Assembly: GCA_934045905.1 (NCBI GenBank)
Contig: OW203771.1
Span: 23,940,069-24,004,068 of the forward strand
Source: Leuctra nigra
Taxonomy: Eukaryota; Arthropoda; Insecta; Plecoptera; Leuctridae
Direction of reading: 5' to 3'
DNA: 64,000 nucleotides
The translations under genes and the position numbers were made by a program. The first letter of the stretch is position 1, and every line of letters starts with the position of its first letter. Shown piece after piece: positions 46,779-58,300 of the stretch. Under the pieces are notes generated by a model. The model had not been told where the DNA came from. It ran no database searches and saw only the letters and a list, made by a program, of their open reading frames with translations.

Positions 46779-47340
46779 GTATTTATGAAAGAAATAATAT
46801 TAAACAAAAATAACACAATTTATAAGATTACAAATCTCAGAAAAAAATCTAGTGAACATTTGCATGAGTTGTTACACCTCGACTTATTTTGTCACATCTT
46901 ACGTGCAATGTATTCAAGTGTAGCTCTGTTCCCACCACCAAGTATATGTCAAAAGTCGGAGTCGTTGTCTTTTAAGACATCTCAGATTGCGGAGGAGAAA
47001 GTCGTTCTGCGGGTGAAATGGCGCCCATTTTCTATAATAATCGGTCGCATTATTGTAATCAGAAGTCGGCGAAACGACGTTAGATTTTTACGCAGTGTTC
47101 AATGACAGCGGGTAATGGTGGAGATTTCGTGACGACTCTGCATCAGTTTTATCAGATCTAAGTTAAGTCTTGAATAATGTTGGGTTTAGAATATCAGAGA
47201 GTTACTTTAATAACACAGCAAATTGTAAGGTGAAGCGTATTTTGAAATTTACAAATGGTGGCATATGTAGGATATTTAATGTAAAGTTTTGAACAAAAAA
47301 ATTACATTTGTTTTAACAGCACATCACGTCAATTACTAAG
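46779..47340. other. unassigned DNA
   Basis: A 106-codon frame (46785-47105) begins inside AT-rich DNA next to the MITE and has no domain. Also here is the left copy of a ~25-bp direct repeat (ACAAATGGTGGCATATGTAG, about 47250). Confidence 0.3.
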
Positions 47341-47539
47341 GTAATAAAATACAAATATTTGAACCGAAACACTGGTATTGTCAAAATAAAAAGAGTCGGC
47401 AATATTTCGTCGATGCGTTTGATCGACAAGTTGTCAAGCGCGACGGAGTCGATCGAACGCATCGACGAAATATTGCGGACTCTTTTTATTTTATACTTGA
47501 CAATACCAGTGTTTCTGTTCAAATATTTGTATTTTATTA
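47341..47539. repeat. 199-bp near-perfect foldback
   Basis: Arms 47341-47424 and 47449-47539 are close to perfect complements around a ~24-base loop. They share GTATTTTATTAC ends, ACACTGGTATTGTC, AAAAAGAGTC and AATATTTCGTCGATGCGTT. The open frames on both strands (47313-47522, 47359-47559) are mirror images caused by the palindrome. Confidence 0.9.
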
Positions 47540-49261
47540 CTAGTTGGTTCCTGGTATAATATCTTCTTCTTCATTTTATTACTAAGGTGTAATAAAAATT
47601 AATTCTACAAATGGTGGCATAATGTAGGATATCATACTCAACGTCAATATAGGTAACAGAAATTACTGAAGTTTATACAATTATTTACAAATTATTGATA
47701 TAATGTATTTTACAAAATTCCATTTTCATATGTATATATAACACGTGGCACCGACTAGACAATAAATTGAACCGTAGATTGAATGTCGTTTTTTTTCTTA
47801 GAAAAAGCAAAAGAAATAGTGACATATATTTTTAATAAATTCACGAATTTCACGAACAATAACTTGAAATGAACCACCAAAATTTAAGACAAATAGGTAT
47901 ACAATTCTTCAAACAAGTGATGAGTGGCAATAAAAAAATTAAATAATTGTTGTCACAATTGACCAATGTAGGTGGGCGTTGCCTTATGAAAGACAAAAGT
48001 ATTACCATGGTAACTCCAGGGTTGTTAGAAAAAACAATTTTTCATTCAAACAAATGAAATTTAGAAAGATCAAAGAAATAGCTCACACGTGTTAAATCTA
48101 GTTTAATTTATCACTTGAAATAGTACAATCAATATATTTAAATCATATAAATCATGTTTGATGATTTGCTGGACAATTATTACAGATGCTACAACGAAAC
48201 AAATTATATTTTGCCAGGTATGTTGCCAAAGCGTTTTACTTTTTAATGGCGTCTGTCACTGGATAGTTTCGTCAACTTAAAAAGGCCCTTCCTCTCTTAT
48301 GAGAAGTTAATTAAGACTGAACAATATTCAAGTAGATAGCTTAAAGCAAAACTATTATTAACGGCAAAAACTGTTAAATTCTGTACGAATTCAACATTAT
48401 TCTAATAATATCATGTGTTCAATTTGTTGTGTATACAAGCTCTTTGGTTGTGACCAAACATTGACTTTTGTTTTATGACGTCGTAGTTTGGTCAGATCTA
48501 CATTGGTCAATTACTAATTTAAAAATGAATTTTGCTGTACTACACAGAAAATTACTTTGGCTCCCGTATTTTTAAGTTGATATTTATCCTTCACACGTGT
48601 AAACAATACCACACATTTTATAACACTAAATCATACTGTAGCGAGCACAGAAGGCAGCTATGAAGTGCAAATGGTTCTGCCCCACGTGGAGACAACATAA
48701 AAGAGATATATAAATGATAAGGGAATATTGAACTTGTTGTGCTTATAGCGATCGATCCGGCAATAATGGCAGAGTGTAGGATTGCTGTCGAGTGCGGCAA
48801 AGCAAGAATTGCTCTGCGCAATATATTGCTCTTGTTCTTTATTGCCTTAGACGCAGGAACATGCGGTATAAATTTTATTTTTGTTGAATGTCTTACGAAC
48901 ATAAAAAAAGAGAAGAAACAAAAATAATAAATCCTTGGGATGAAAATAGAAACTATTGAATTCTTGAGACTTTTGATCTTGGTATTATTTGTTTTTACTT
49001 TTCTGACGGTTTTCCTGGTATTGTATGTAAGTGAGCGATGTAACCGTATCGACTGTATTTCCCCCTGTTTTGTTTGAGCTTCAATAGTTTTTGAATAAAC
49101 TCAAGTAATGTATTGAAATGGGAAAAATAATCTCATGTTTGGTTGAAATGTCAAAATGATAGACTATCAATCTAAAACTTTAAGATTTATTTTAATAATA
49201 TCTGTACCTCAGATAACCTCAAAAACCTCTAGTAATTCTGCCTTCATCCAAACATATGTAT
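47540..49261. other. unassigned DNA
   Basis: The right copy of the ~25-bp direct repeat lies at about 47607. Opposed frames at 48618-48927 show no family. I see nothing else. Confidence 0.35.
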
Positions 49262-49270
49262 TTTGGTTCA

Positions 49271-49304
49271 GTCAATTTGGCAGTTGATAGAGCTCGATTA
49301 CGTC
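49271..49304 (+). repeat. short dispersed repeat, copy 1
   Basis: GTCAATTTGGCAGTTGATAG continues AGCTCGATTACGTC. Relatives lie at 52684-52716 (direct) and 58816-58849 (inverted). Confidence 0.45.
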
Positions 49305-49501
49305 CATAATTCTAATAGCGTGCCACGCTAATTCGAGCAAAGGACTTTACAGCCTTCAAACTCTTGCGTCCAAATCTGTATATTCTCTCCACGTATCGAT
49401 CAGTGTGAGATGTTATTGACACAAGTACAGACATTATTTTACGACATGGTTTTTACCAAATGTAATTTGCTCTTTCTTATTTCCACTTTATGAATCACGT
49501 A

Positions 49502-49689
49502 CACTCGACAAAACATAAAACGGTATTTGAAGTAATCGGATCGTCTGAAAATCATTTGATCGTACCAACAGAAGTGCTAAATCGGCATCTAGCTCTAGTA
49601 GGTGAGCTCTCATTTCATTGATAATAATATGGATCAATTGTCAAAGAACATCACTACGAGCAAACGAGTCATGCAATTTTATTTACGTG
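49502..49689. mobile_element. CACTCGAC TA-flanked MITE, copy 1
   Basis: The left end is CACTCGACAAAACATAAAA and the right end is a diverged complement ending TTTTATTTACGTG. TA is present at both edges. Copies 2 and 3 are at 50335 and 63780. Confidence 0.6.
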
Positions 49690-50334
49690 TACAAAACTCT
49701 TCAGGACACTGGTAGCTTATTACCATTTTGAGGCAGAGTAAAAGCGAACTTGATTCCACCCGTGAATTGATCATACGAATTCAAAACCTTTGTGCAGAGA
49801 TTATTATTACTAGATTATTATTAAGAGCCACGGACACAATTCAATGAAGAGTAATATAAAAAGGAATAAAGGATTTTATCGGAAATAGCGCAATTCTTCT
49901 TTAGCGATATTTGATTTGTTTTGTGTTTTAACAATTGGGACTAATATATTTCCCGAAGCTTTGTCAAGTCATTATCATTCGATTTTAATCAGTTGTTCAC
50001 AAAAACAACAGCTCTCTGTGTTTATTTTGAGTTCAAATTACGTTATGGGGGCCTAACAAGCCTCTCCATGGTATTATTTTCCGGTTGCGAAAAACGAATA
50101 ATTTTCAAATGTACAAACAAGTGTTTGAATTGTTTTGTTTTTTAGATTTGTCAGACTGTGCCAGATATTCTGTGCTTTGGCTAAATATAGGAAGCAATCG
50201 CCACTTTTTTTAAAGTACAAAGCGATTGAACCGTGCCTCTGATTGGGATTCTTTGCTAAACCATAGCTTCAAGTTGTATTTGAATGTTAAAACGTTTATA
50301 GTAGAACAAACTTATACAAATTAATGTTATTGTA
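49690..50334. other. unassigned DNA
   Basis: Nothing recognisable was seen between two copies of the same MITE family. Confidence 0.35.
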
Positions 50335-50540
50335 CACTCGAACAAATAATAAACGGTACTCGAAATAATGAATTGGCTGATTAAGGTTTGAAGGCATCAT
50401 CCATGAACTCTGTGCTAATGCATTTTCTAACTCTTGTATGCGAGCTCTGATTTAATTGATATTAACAAGGATTTATTGTCAAGGAACCTCACCAGCAGCC
50501 AATCCGTTTTGTGCAAAGTACCGTTTTTTATTGGTTTGAG
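50335..50540. mobile_element. CACTCGAAC TA-flanked MITE, copy 2
   Basis: The left end CACTCGAACAAATAATAAAC then GGTACT matches the complement of the right end (ACTCAAACCAATAAAAAACG then GTACT). TA flanks both sides. Confidence 0.8.
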
Positions 50541-51137
50541 TATACATTAAACAATCGTGATCTAATCACCAAAACGAAACAAATGCAAACAAATCTAATT
50601 TTAGATAAAGGTGGCATTGTATACTTCGAAGTAACAATAAAAATGGTGGTCTAATTAATAGGCATTAAATAGTTTGATGTGTGTTAGAAATATGAACAGT
50701 TTGACCTTTCAGAAAAATTATCTTTGTAGTGGTGTTGACTACAATAACTTGGTATGTATTGAAGTGTTCACAAAAGATCGCTCTCAATGTTTCATATGAC
50801 ACTTTTATAATGAAAATGCACAATGAATTGAAAAGTTTCTACGAATTACGAAGAAAATGTGACCAAATTCAAATTTTCAGCCCACATTCAACTGGGCAAT
50901 ACAAAAATATTAAATTTAACACATACCTGTAATTCTAAGAAGAAGAACACACATACCATTTTAAATTGTACAAAACACCTCGTAATCGCTGCTGTAGTCA
51001 ATGTATTAACTTTTTCATTCTCTATTTCACGCAATTTTTTAGAATCGTTTTTATAGTTTCGGCCTTCATGTAATTCACTTGATTTCATGATAAAATCAGA
51101 ATAAAATGTATACATGTATACTAGTATACTAGTCAAC

Positions 51138-51621
51138 GATAAAAACACTGGTATTATAATTAAAAATCATATAAAATGAACCGCGATATTTTGCCGACGC
51201 ATTCAGTCAGTTTGCTCAAATGAGACTGACAGGAAAACACCAAAACAAAACAAACCTAATTCCAACTTAAAATAACCCCTACTGAGCAAACGGTGAACTT
51301 GTCATCACCTTTAATCCCGCGTATAAACAAATCCCGCAAAACCGGCCGCACAATACTGCGCCATGAGTCATCGAAGAAATAGCTGCTAATAATAATAATG
51401 CAATTGGCTGATAATGTAATGTCCATTACCCAAAATAAGGCAGCATCAACAAATACGCGGGATGAAAGGTTTTGTGAAAAGTTCACCGATTACTCAGTAG
51501 GGGTCATTTTGTTTAGTTTTGTTTTGTTGTTGTCTCGTCAGTCTCGCCTGAGGAAACTGACCGAAAGCGGCGGCGAAACATCGCGGTTCATTTCATATGA
51601 CTTTATACCAGTGTTTTTATC
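51138..51621. mobile_element. foldback MITE with ~190-bp arms
   Basis: The ends are GATAAAAACACTGGTAT and its complement. The arms share AAATGAACCGCGAT, GGTCAGTTT-like and CCCCTACTGAGTAATCGG-like blocks. Frames 51256-51486 and 51398-51625 are products of the arms. Confidence 0.85.
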
Positions 51622-51634
51622 TTAGATTAGTGTA

Positions 51635-51747
51635 TAGTCAAGGAAACTAGATGGTTCATACTCTATCTCTCTCTGCTCCATATAAAAACATGTTTATGTT
51701 ATGGGTCAGAGAGAGGCAGAGTATGAAACATCTAGTTTCCCTGACTG
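51635..51747. mobile_element. palindromic Tc1/mariner-type MITE, copy 1
   Basis: TIRs TAGTCAAGGAAACTAGATG and CATCTAGTTTCCCTGACTG have TA on both sides. The arms contain CTCTATCTCTCTCTGC and its near complement. A near-identical copy is at 63086-63196. Confidence 0.85.
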
Positions 51748-52114
51748 TACATTTTAACATAATATTCCTGGTGTCGATCTACTCGTTTGATTAACTAATT
51801 TCATGATATCGCGTCTGTAATAAATTGCGTGAAATATGGAGAACGAAAAGGATGAATGAAATTATTGACTGCAGCATCGATTTGGATGGGAATCGAAAAT
51901 GCTATGTGAACAATCGTGGTGAAAAATAAGGAATGTTCTTCTTAAAATTACAGGTATGTGTTTAATATTTTGGTATTCTCCAGTTGAATATGGGCTGAAA
52001 ATTTGTCATTGGTCCCTGTTTCTTCGTAATTCGCAGATACTTATTTTCACTATTAAATTTTCATACGAAACATTGCTTTTGTGAACACTTCAGTACAAAC
52101 CGAATTATTGTTAT

Positions 52115-54570
52115 GAACATAAAAAGTGTTTATAATGAATGTGTTCAAAATATTAAATTATTAAATTAAATATAATTAAAATTTTACGGCATAACATTCA
52201 GAAGCCAAACAAAGTGTTGAGCAAAACACGTTTCGGAGAGTGAGAGGTTTTTCTATAACCGATATAAAATGACGATGAACTAGCCTAGGTACAAACCTGG
52301 ATTATACTCCAGTGTTCTTTCATTATTCAAACAGAAATAGTTCAGAAAGTCACATACTTTCCTGATAAAACGAGAGATGGGAAAACAACTTTGTGACACG
52401 GGCTTGCTGGTAACACAGTATTTTCCACTGAAAAACATCGGGTTAAAACTGAAAATAAATTCACTGTCAAACGAATGGATGAAATATGAGGGATGATAGG
52501 CCACGTTCTGGTTTAAGTTATGCATGGGCTGGTTTACACTAATTGGCGTCCGTCTGTATTAGAACATTTCAAGAATATCATGAATATAATTCGAAAATAT
52601 TGTCAATTCTGTAGTTTTGTACTGCAGGGGCTAGATCCACAAACAGTATTATCACACTACCTAATCTGTATTTGTTGACTTCTGTCAATTTGCAGTTCAT
52701 AGACCTTGATTACATCATTTCAAAAGTATGAAACTCAAAGTCGATCAATATGACATTGGGTCGTCTGAGTTACAGAGGTTATATAATCAATTAAAAACAC
52801 TAAGAATATGCTACATTTAATAGTTTTAATTAAGATAACTCACATTACGACTTAGACTGTTTTTATTACCAACAAAAGAGTTATTGATTTTGATAACAGT
52901 AAAATCGAGTGGCTAATAGCTCTTGGCAATGTTACATTCCCGCAAACCCCGCCCAGTAAAATCCTCCATCGTAGCCATTCCCATGCTCTAACAACAGTTT
53001 CCCAGATCATTTGAGCCAAAGAACTGTTAATGGGATTGGTGCGCGATTCTTTAATGATTCTAAAACTTGTTCGCTTCCACTGTTTTACTCGTTTTAACGA
53101 CTTTGAAGATACCACCTTTTTCAACTAGCCACAGTCGAACATGAGCTTTATCTCGTAGCGCGGATTTATGGGCTAATTCTTTGTTCGTTACAGAGATAAG
53201 ATAAGATAGGAAGGTAGTAAGATAGCTAGGAAGAGGGGAAGATAGTTCATAGTGGAATGGAATTTGTTCGTGAGAAAAGAAGGATTGAAGGTGTGTTTTT
53301 AAAGACCATCACTTGCTTGCCAAATATGGTTGAGATTGTGGAATGGCAGAGTAAATGATGACAAAGGAATTAAACTGTGCTGCTATCTCAGAGACCGTGT
53401 CAAATTGTTCAATATATTGCTTTATAACATATTTTTTTCAGAGCTTACTTCATTTACGAATAAGTCGGTTTTAAAAAAATTGTAGTAGGAAAGCGTATGA
53501 TCAACAATTTAGTAAAAATAATAAATACATTTAAATGATGTTATTTTAAATGTTTTTCTGGCGGCTGGTTCAGACAACAATCATAATTTTTAAATACCTC
53601 TCCGTCCAACTTCTTATCCCTCTTCTTATATCCTCTTCTTGATCCTATTATTAATTATGAAAAATATTCAATTCATCTTTACATCTATCTTCTTCACTCC
53701 CATTTACGTGTAGGTACATTTATAATCCCATAAATAACGTAGGAACTGTCATGTTATTTACTTTGATTGATCAAACATCCTTGCATGCACATTTTAAATA
53801 AACATTAGATATATCTACTTGTTAATAAAGTTTCCAGTTAATACATCTATTCTAATACTCGATCATAAAATATTCTGCAATTCAATTTTACATGATGTTT
53901 CCATAAGTATAATTTTCTCTGTGTTTTATTTTCTGCGTGATTTATCAACTAATGAAATATTATGCAATACACAGTCAATTTAGGGACTTGGTAGATGTTT
54001 AGTGTAAATTATTTATGTTACTAATTGTCAATAAAAGTAGTTCAGTCATAAAAAAGGCAAACTTAACTTTATTTAAATAAAGTTAAATAGCTTTCGTACT
54101 TTCAAATTATTGTGTGTTTGCAAAGTATTGCACGATCTGCCTCTTCAAAGTTTATAAATCGGCAATAGCATCTTTGTCAGCGATACATGGAAATCAAGTA
54201 CGCACTTTAACAATATGAAGACATTACCGGTAGTAACAATATAGAAAAGTTGATTCCACTATTTATTGACTCTTCCTGTAAGTTTATCCCAGAGAATAAC
54301 CACAGTAAATCGAGCGGGAGGGTCTCTGAAGAACTTTATCGCTGGCGGATTTATAGACTACTTCTTCTTTTACTCGGGTGCCTTGCGGTGGAAAATGGCA
54401 GGAAACCAAGAAATCCACGATTAATTATCAGGTAAAATAAGGAACGAATGTGTGTGAACCGAGTCAGATGGTTTTCCAAGAATGATCGTTGAACAAACTG
54501 ATAGTAAAGATGCGGTTAGCTACTTGATTTATGATGTTTGAAACGAGGTTTGAATCATGAAGAAGTCTAC
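52115..54570. other. unassigned DNA
   Basis: A fragment of the 46637 MITE end lies at 52623-52660 and a short dispersed repeat at 52684-52716. No gene was recognised. Confidence 0.4.
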
Positions 54571-55390
54571 GTGCATATAGAACACTATTGGACGTCGCTT
54601 GCTAGCAGTGTATTGTGTCTTGTGTTCTAGCTGCGTGATGTCTGAAGACACGTTGATAGTTGTGATCTTAATGAGTCAAATCATCCATGCATATAGAACA
54701 CTATTGGACGTCGCTTGCTAGCAGTGTATTGTGTCTTGTGTTCTAGCTGCGTGATGTCTGAAGACACGTTGATAGTTGTGATCTTAATGAGTCAAATCAT
54801 CCATGCATATAGAACACTATTGGACGTCTAGCTTGCTAGCAGTGTATTGTGTCTTGTGTTCTAGCTGCGTGATGTCTGAAGACACGTTGATAGTTGTGAT
54901 CTTATTGAGTCCAATTATCCATGCATATAGAACACTATTGGACGTCGCTTGCTAGCAGTGTATTGTGTCTTGTGTTCTAGCTGCATGATGTCTGAAGACA
55001 TGTTGATATTGTGATCTTATTGAGTCAAATCATCCATGCATATAGAACACTATTGGACGTCGCTTGCTAGCAGTGTATTGTGTCTTGTGTTCTAGCTGCG
55101 TGATGTCTGAAGACACGTTGATAGTTGTGATCTTATTGAGTCAAATCATCCATGCATATAGAACACTATTGGACGTCGCTTGCTAGCAGCAGTGTGTTGT
55201 GTCTTGTGTTCTAGCTGCGTGATGTCTGAAGACACGTTGATAGTTGTGATCTTATTGAGTCCAATCATCCATGCATATAGAACACTATTGGACGTCGCTT
55301 GCTAGCAGTGTATTGTGTCTTGTGTTCTAGCTGCGTGATGTATGAAGACACGTTGATAGTTGTGATCTTATTGAGACAAATCGTTAATAA
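54571..55390 (+). repeat. satellite: seven ~116-bp units
   Basis: GCATATAGAACACTATTGGA starts units at 54573, 54689, 54805, 54923, 55038, 55154 and 55273; spacing is 116, 116, 118, 115, 116 and 119. Units are highly alike, with small length changes near CTTGCTAGCAG. A degraded trace of the motif GTGTTCTAGTTGCTC follows at about 55430. Confidence 0.95.
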
Positions 55391-58300
55391 ACAAATATGC
55401 AGATATACTATGGACAGTTGATTGTATCGTGTGTTCTAGTTGCTCAAAGTCACAATTACCTACAATTCAAAACAATTACACATGTCACTGTTTTCCAAGA
55501 TATTACTTCAAATCTTAAATTGTAGTAAATCAAAACAATTCTTATTGGATGTGTCAATGTACAAACCAATTCGTTATTTATTATTGTTTGTTTTCCTAGA
55601 TGTATCACTACATAAGTTATTCGACTAGTCATAGCAAGGATTTGATTTAAAGTTCCAGATAAAAGTCTTACAAGATCATATACAATTTTCTTACAAAACG
55701 AGGCGCACTTTTTCATCAAAATACTCAATAAAATCAGTTTATTACAACTACAATATTTCGTTGGCCTTCTAATCTAAAACTTTCGTCTTGCCAACATATT
55801 TTTTTATGAAAGTAGACATCGTCTTTATAGTCTCAAGGGAATGAACAAAATTATCCGTACATTTTACGATAAGTATGAATTTTAGTCTAAACATACTTTC
55901 GGCTCCCCTATTCTTCTGGGACACGACGATAAGATACCAAAACCTTGTGTCTTTTAAAACTTTCGTTTGCTTTATGGCCCAAAAGGTTTTTTATGGACTA
56001 TTGAAAAGGCATAAGTATCTCAAAATATCAATATCACTCAGAACTATGATGACGGTACTGATGCTATTTCAATACTTCTTCATCATATAACTGTCAATCA
56101 ATATCTGTTCATTTTACTTCAAGAAAAGTGATTTATTGTTATTGAAATTCATCTAGACTCAGTTTAGCATAACTCAATACGATTGCATGAAAGAAACATA
56201 GCGATTTTATTCAATGAAAAACACGACACATTTCCAAAGCAGACAGCTCACTTATCTTCTAGTGGAAAATGCAGTTTTCCAGAAGCATTAAGCTCACCAC
56301 TTTTAACATGCAGTCACTGCATATTTTCCAAACTGCTATACACAGAATCACCACGGCGTTTTACTAAGAAGAAACTCTGTATTTTTAAGATAAAAATAAC
56401 GGTTGTTACTCCAGAGTTAAGCTGAATTTATTGCAAGGAATTCGTCTTTATAAAGTAGCGAATGGTGTTCCAGAAAGAGCTATTAGTGGAAGTCTTTCTC
56501 GAGAAATGTCACTTTTAAATTGAATTGTGATGAACATTTAAATAGTTGATTTCAAGGCCACAAAATCAGACTTATATTTGTGAGGATAATATTATTGTGA
56601 CATAATGTAAAGCGAGCTTACTTTTATTCTGAAGGAAACAGGAGACTAAATGAGAAACTTTTATTGAAATTTAGAGAGTATTTTGAAGTAGGAAAACAAG
56701 AGATGAAAACCAACCCCCACTAACATATTTCTATCCGTTTTTTCAACTTTTTAATCTAATATTTTAACATACCTACATTTCATGAATCATATTCAACTTT
56801 TACTTTATATACCTCACTGAACAAAAATGTATAAATAAATAAATAAATGATACATTTAAACACATTTAAATTTACTCTAGTTTGTATATAGACAATCAAT
56901 TCATATAATTGTACTCCTCATTTGACATTCAAATTGATCAGCTTGAAATCTAAATGTTTCTGGTATTTCTGTTCACTATAGACCCATAAAATACTTCTTT
57001 GAACGATCATTATATGGATATTGAATAAAAATAATATTCTCCATTTGCTATCTCAAATTCCACCTCAGCTCACCCCTATTCAATGTTTCGGCAAACTCAT
57101 CAAGACTCTCAAATAGAACGTTCATCAAGTAAGTAAAACTCAAATGAAGAAACGAGATTCTTATTTAATTTTATTTCGCGATAAATTATCTAACACACAA
57201 TTTCTCAAAAGAAACCCTGTCTTTGTCAAAATGAAGACAAAGAAATTGAATTCTTTAGAGACTGTTAACAAGGATTCGAATCGGTGTATTTAAAATGTAA
57301 ATTGGAGGAGAGAGTGTGAGAGAAGGGGACATTAACGCGGCATTTAATGTGCCAATTAAAACGCGCGCAGTTCGAATTCTAGCCAGGGAGCATTTTCGAA
57401 CGTTTCAAGAGAAATTCGGTTATAACATTTGGAAAAACACTTTCAAGTTAGACACCGAATTGCACGATTTAATCGCAAATTGAATTTTAAAACGTATTCG
57501 ATTGTTTTCAGGAGAGTTTCCCCGAGGGGCGACGCTTCTTTCGCTGTCAGTTCTTTGAGCAAAGTTAAGCCATTGTATTGTCTTAGTTTATTATTGCGGT
57601 CTTTGTATTTTAACTGTAAGAAAATCTAAATACTTTTCAATTTGTGAAAGAAGGTTTGCGGCTTCTTCAATTTCTTTGTAAAAAAAATAAAGGCGAAATC
57701 AGCGACGACAAATAAGTTCAGTTACATCATGAATAGCAACAGCCCCATAAAGAGCCTAAGCTACGGATACTAATAATAAATCACTGACAGCTTCAGTTAC
57801 AAAATGATCATAGATATATCTACATTATAACAGCTACAGACTAAGTAAAACCCCTTCAATGAAAACACAAACTGTCATGTTCATATTGCCTACAATCTTG
57901 CTGAATGTACCCACATTTTGTCATTTTAGCGGTTTTCTTGCATAATATACGAGTGCTCAGTGTTTATTTTTTAGGTTTTATGGAGGACACTCGTATCAAT
58001 ATTCTTTGCCTTCCCGATTCTGTTGGTATCCGATTCACGGCCATATGAATTAGTATCGCACTGAATCGTTTCGTTACGTCTTTTGAAATTGTGAATAATA
58101 TGTTAAAGAATAAAGTAGCAAATGATCGGGAATCTTTGAAGGTTCAACAATGGTTTTGCATAATTTCGGTCTAGTATTTTCTTGAACAAGTTGGAACTAA
58201 AAAATATGTTTGTCATATGTAAAAATCGTATTCGCAAAATGAGTATTGAAAACATTGAATATGCTACAAAGTTTATATTTGACACAAAATTATAATGCCA

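Larger units (their letters stand above)
50741..52114. mobile_element. long-TIR element enclosing two younger MITEs
   Basis: The left arm (50741-50952) and right arm (51934-52114) are complements (TGAAGTGTTCACAAAAG, AAATTTTCAGCCCA, ACACATACCTGTAATT). The interior holds a foldback at 51138-51621 and a mariner-type MITE at 51635-51747. There is no transposase frame. Confidence 0.8.

Noticed and set aside
47313..47559. Facing frames of about 66-69 codons with similar proteins
   Set aside because: The palindrome makes both strands encode nearly the same peptide.
48618..48927. Facing frames near 48.7 kb
   Set aside because: They overlap in antisense and have no recognisable family or signals.
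54571..55390. CRISPR-like regular repeats
   Set aside because: The units are contiguous 116-bp satellites without distinct spacers, in a eukaryotic-type sequence.
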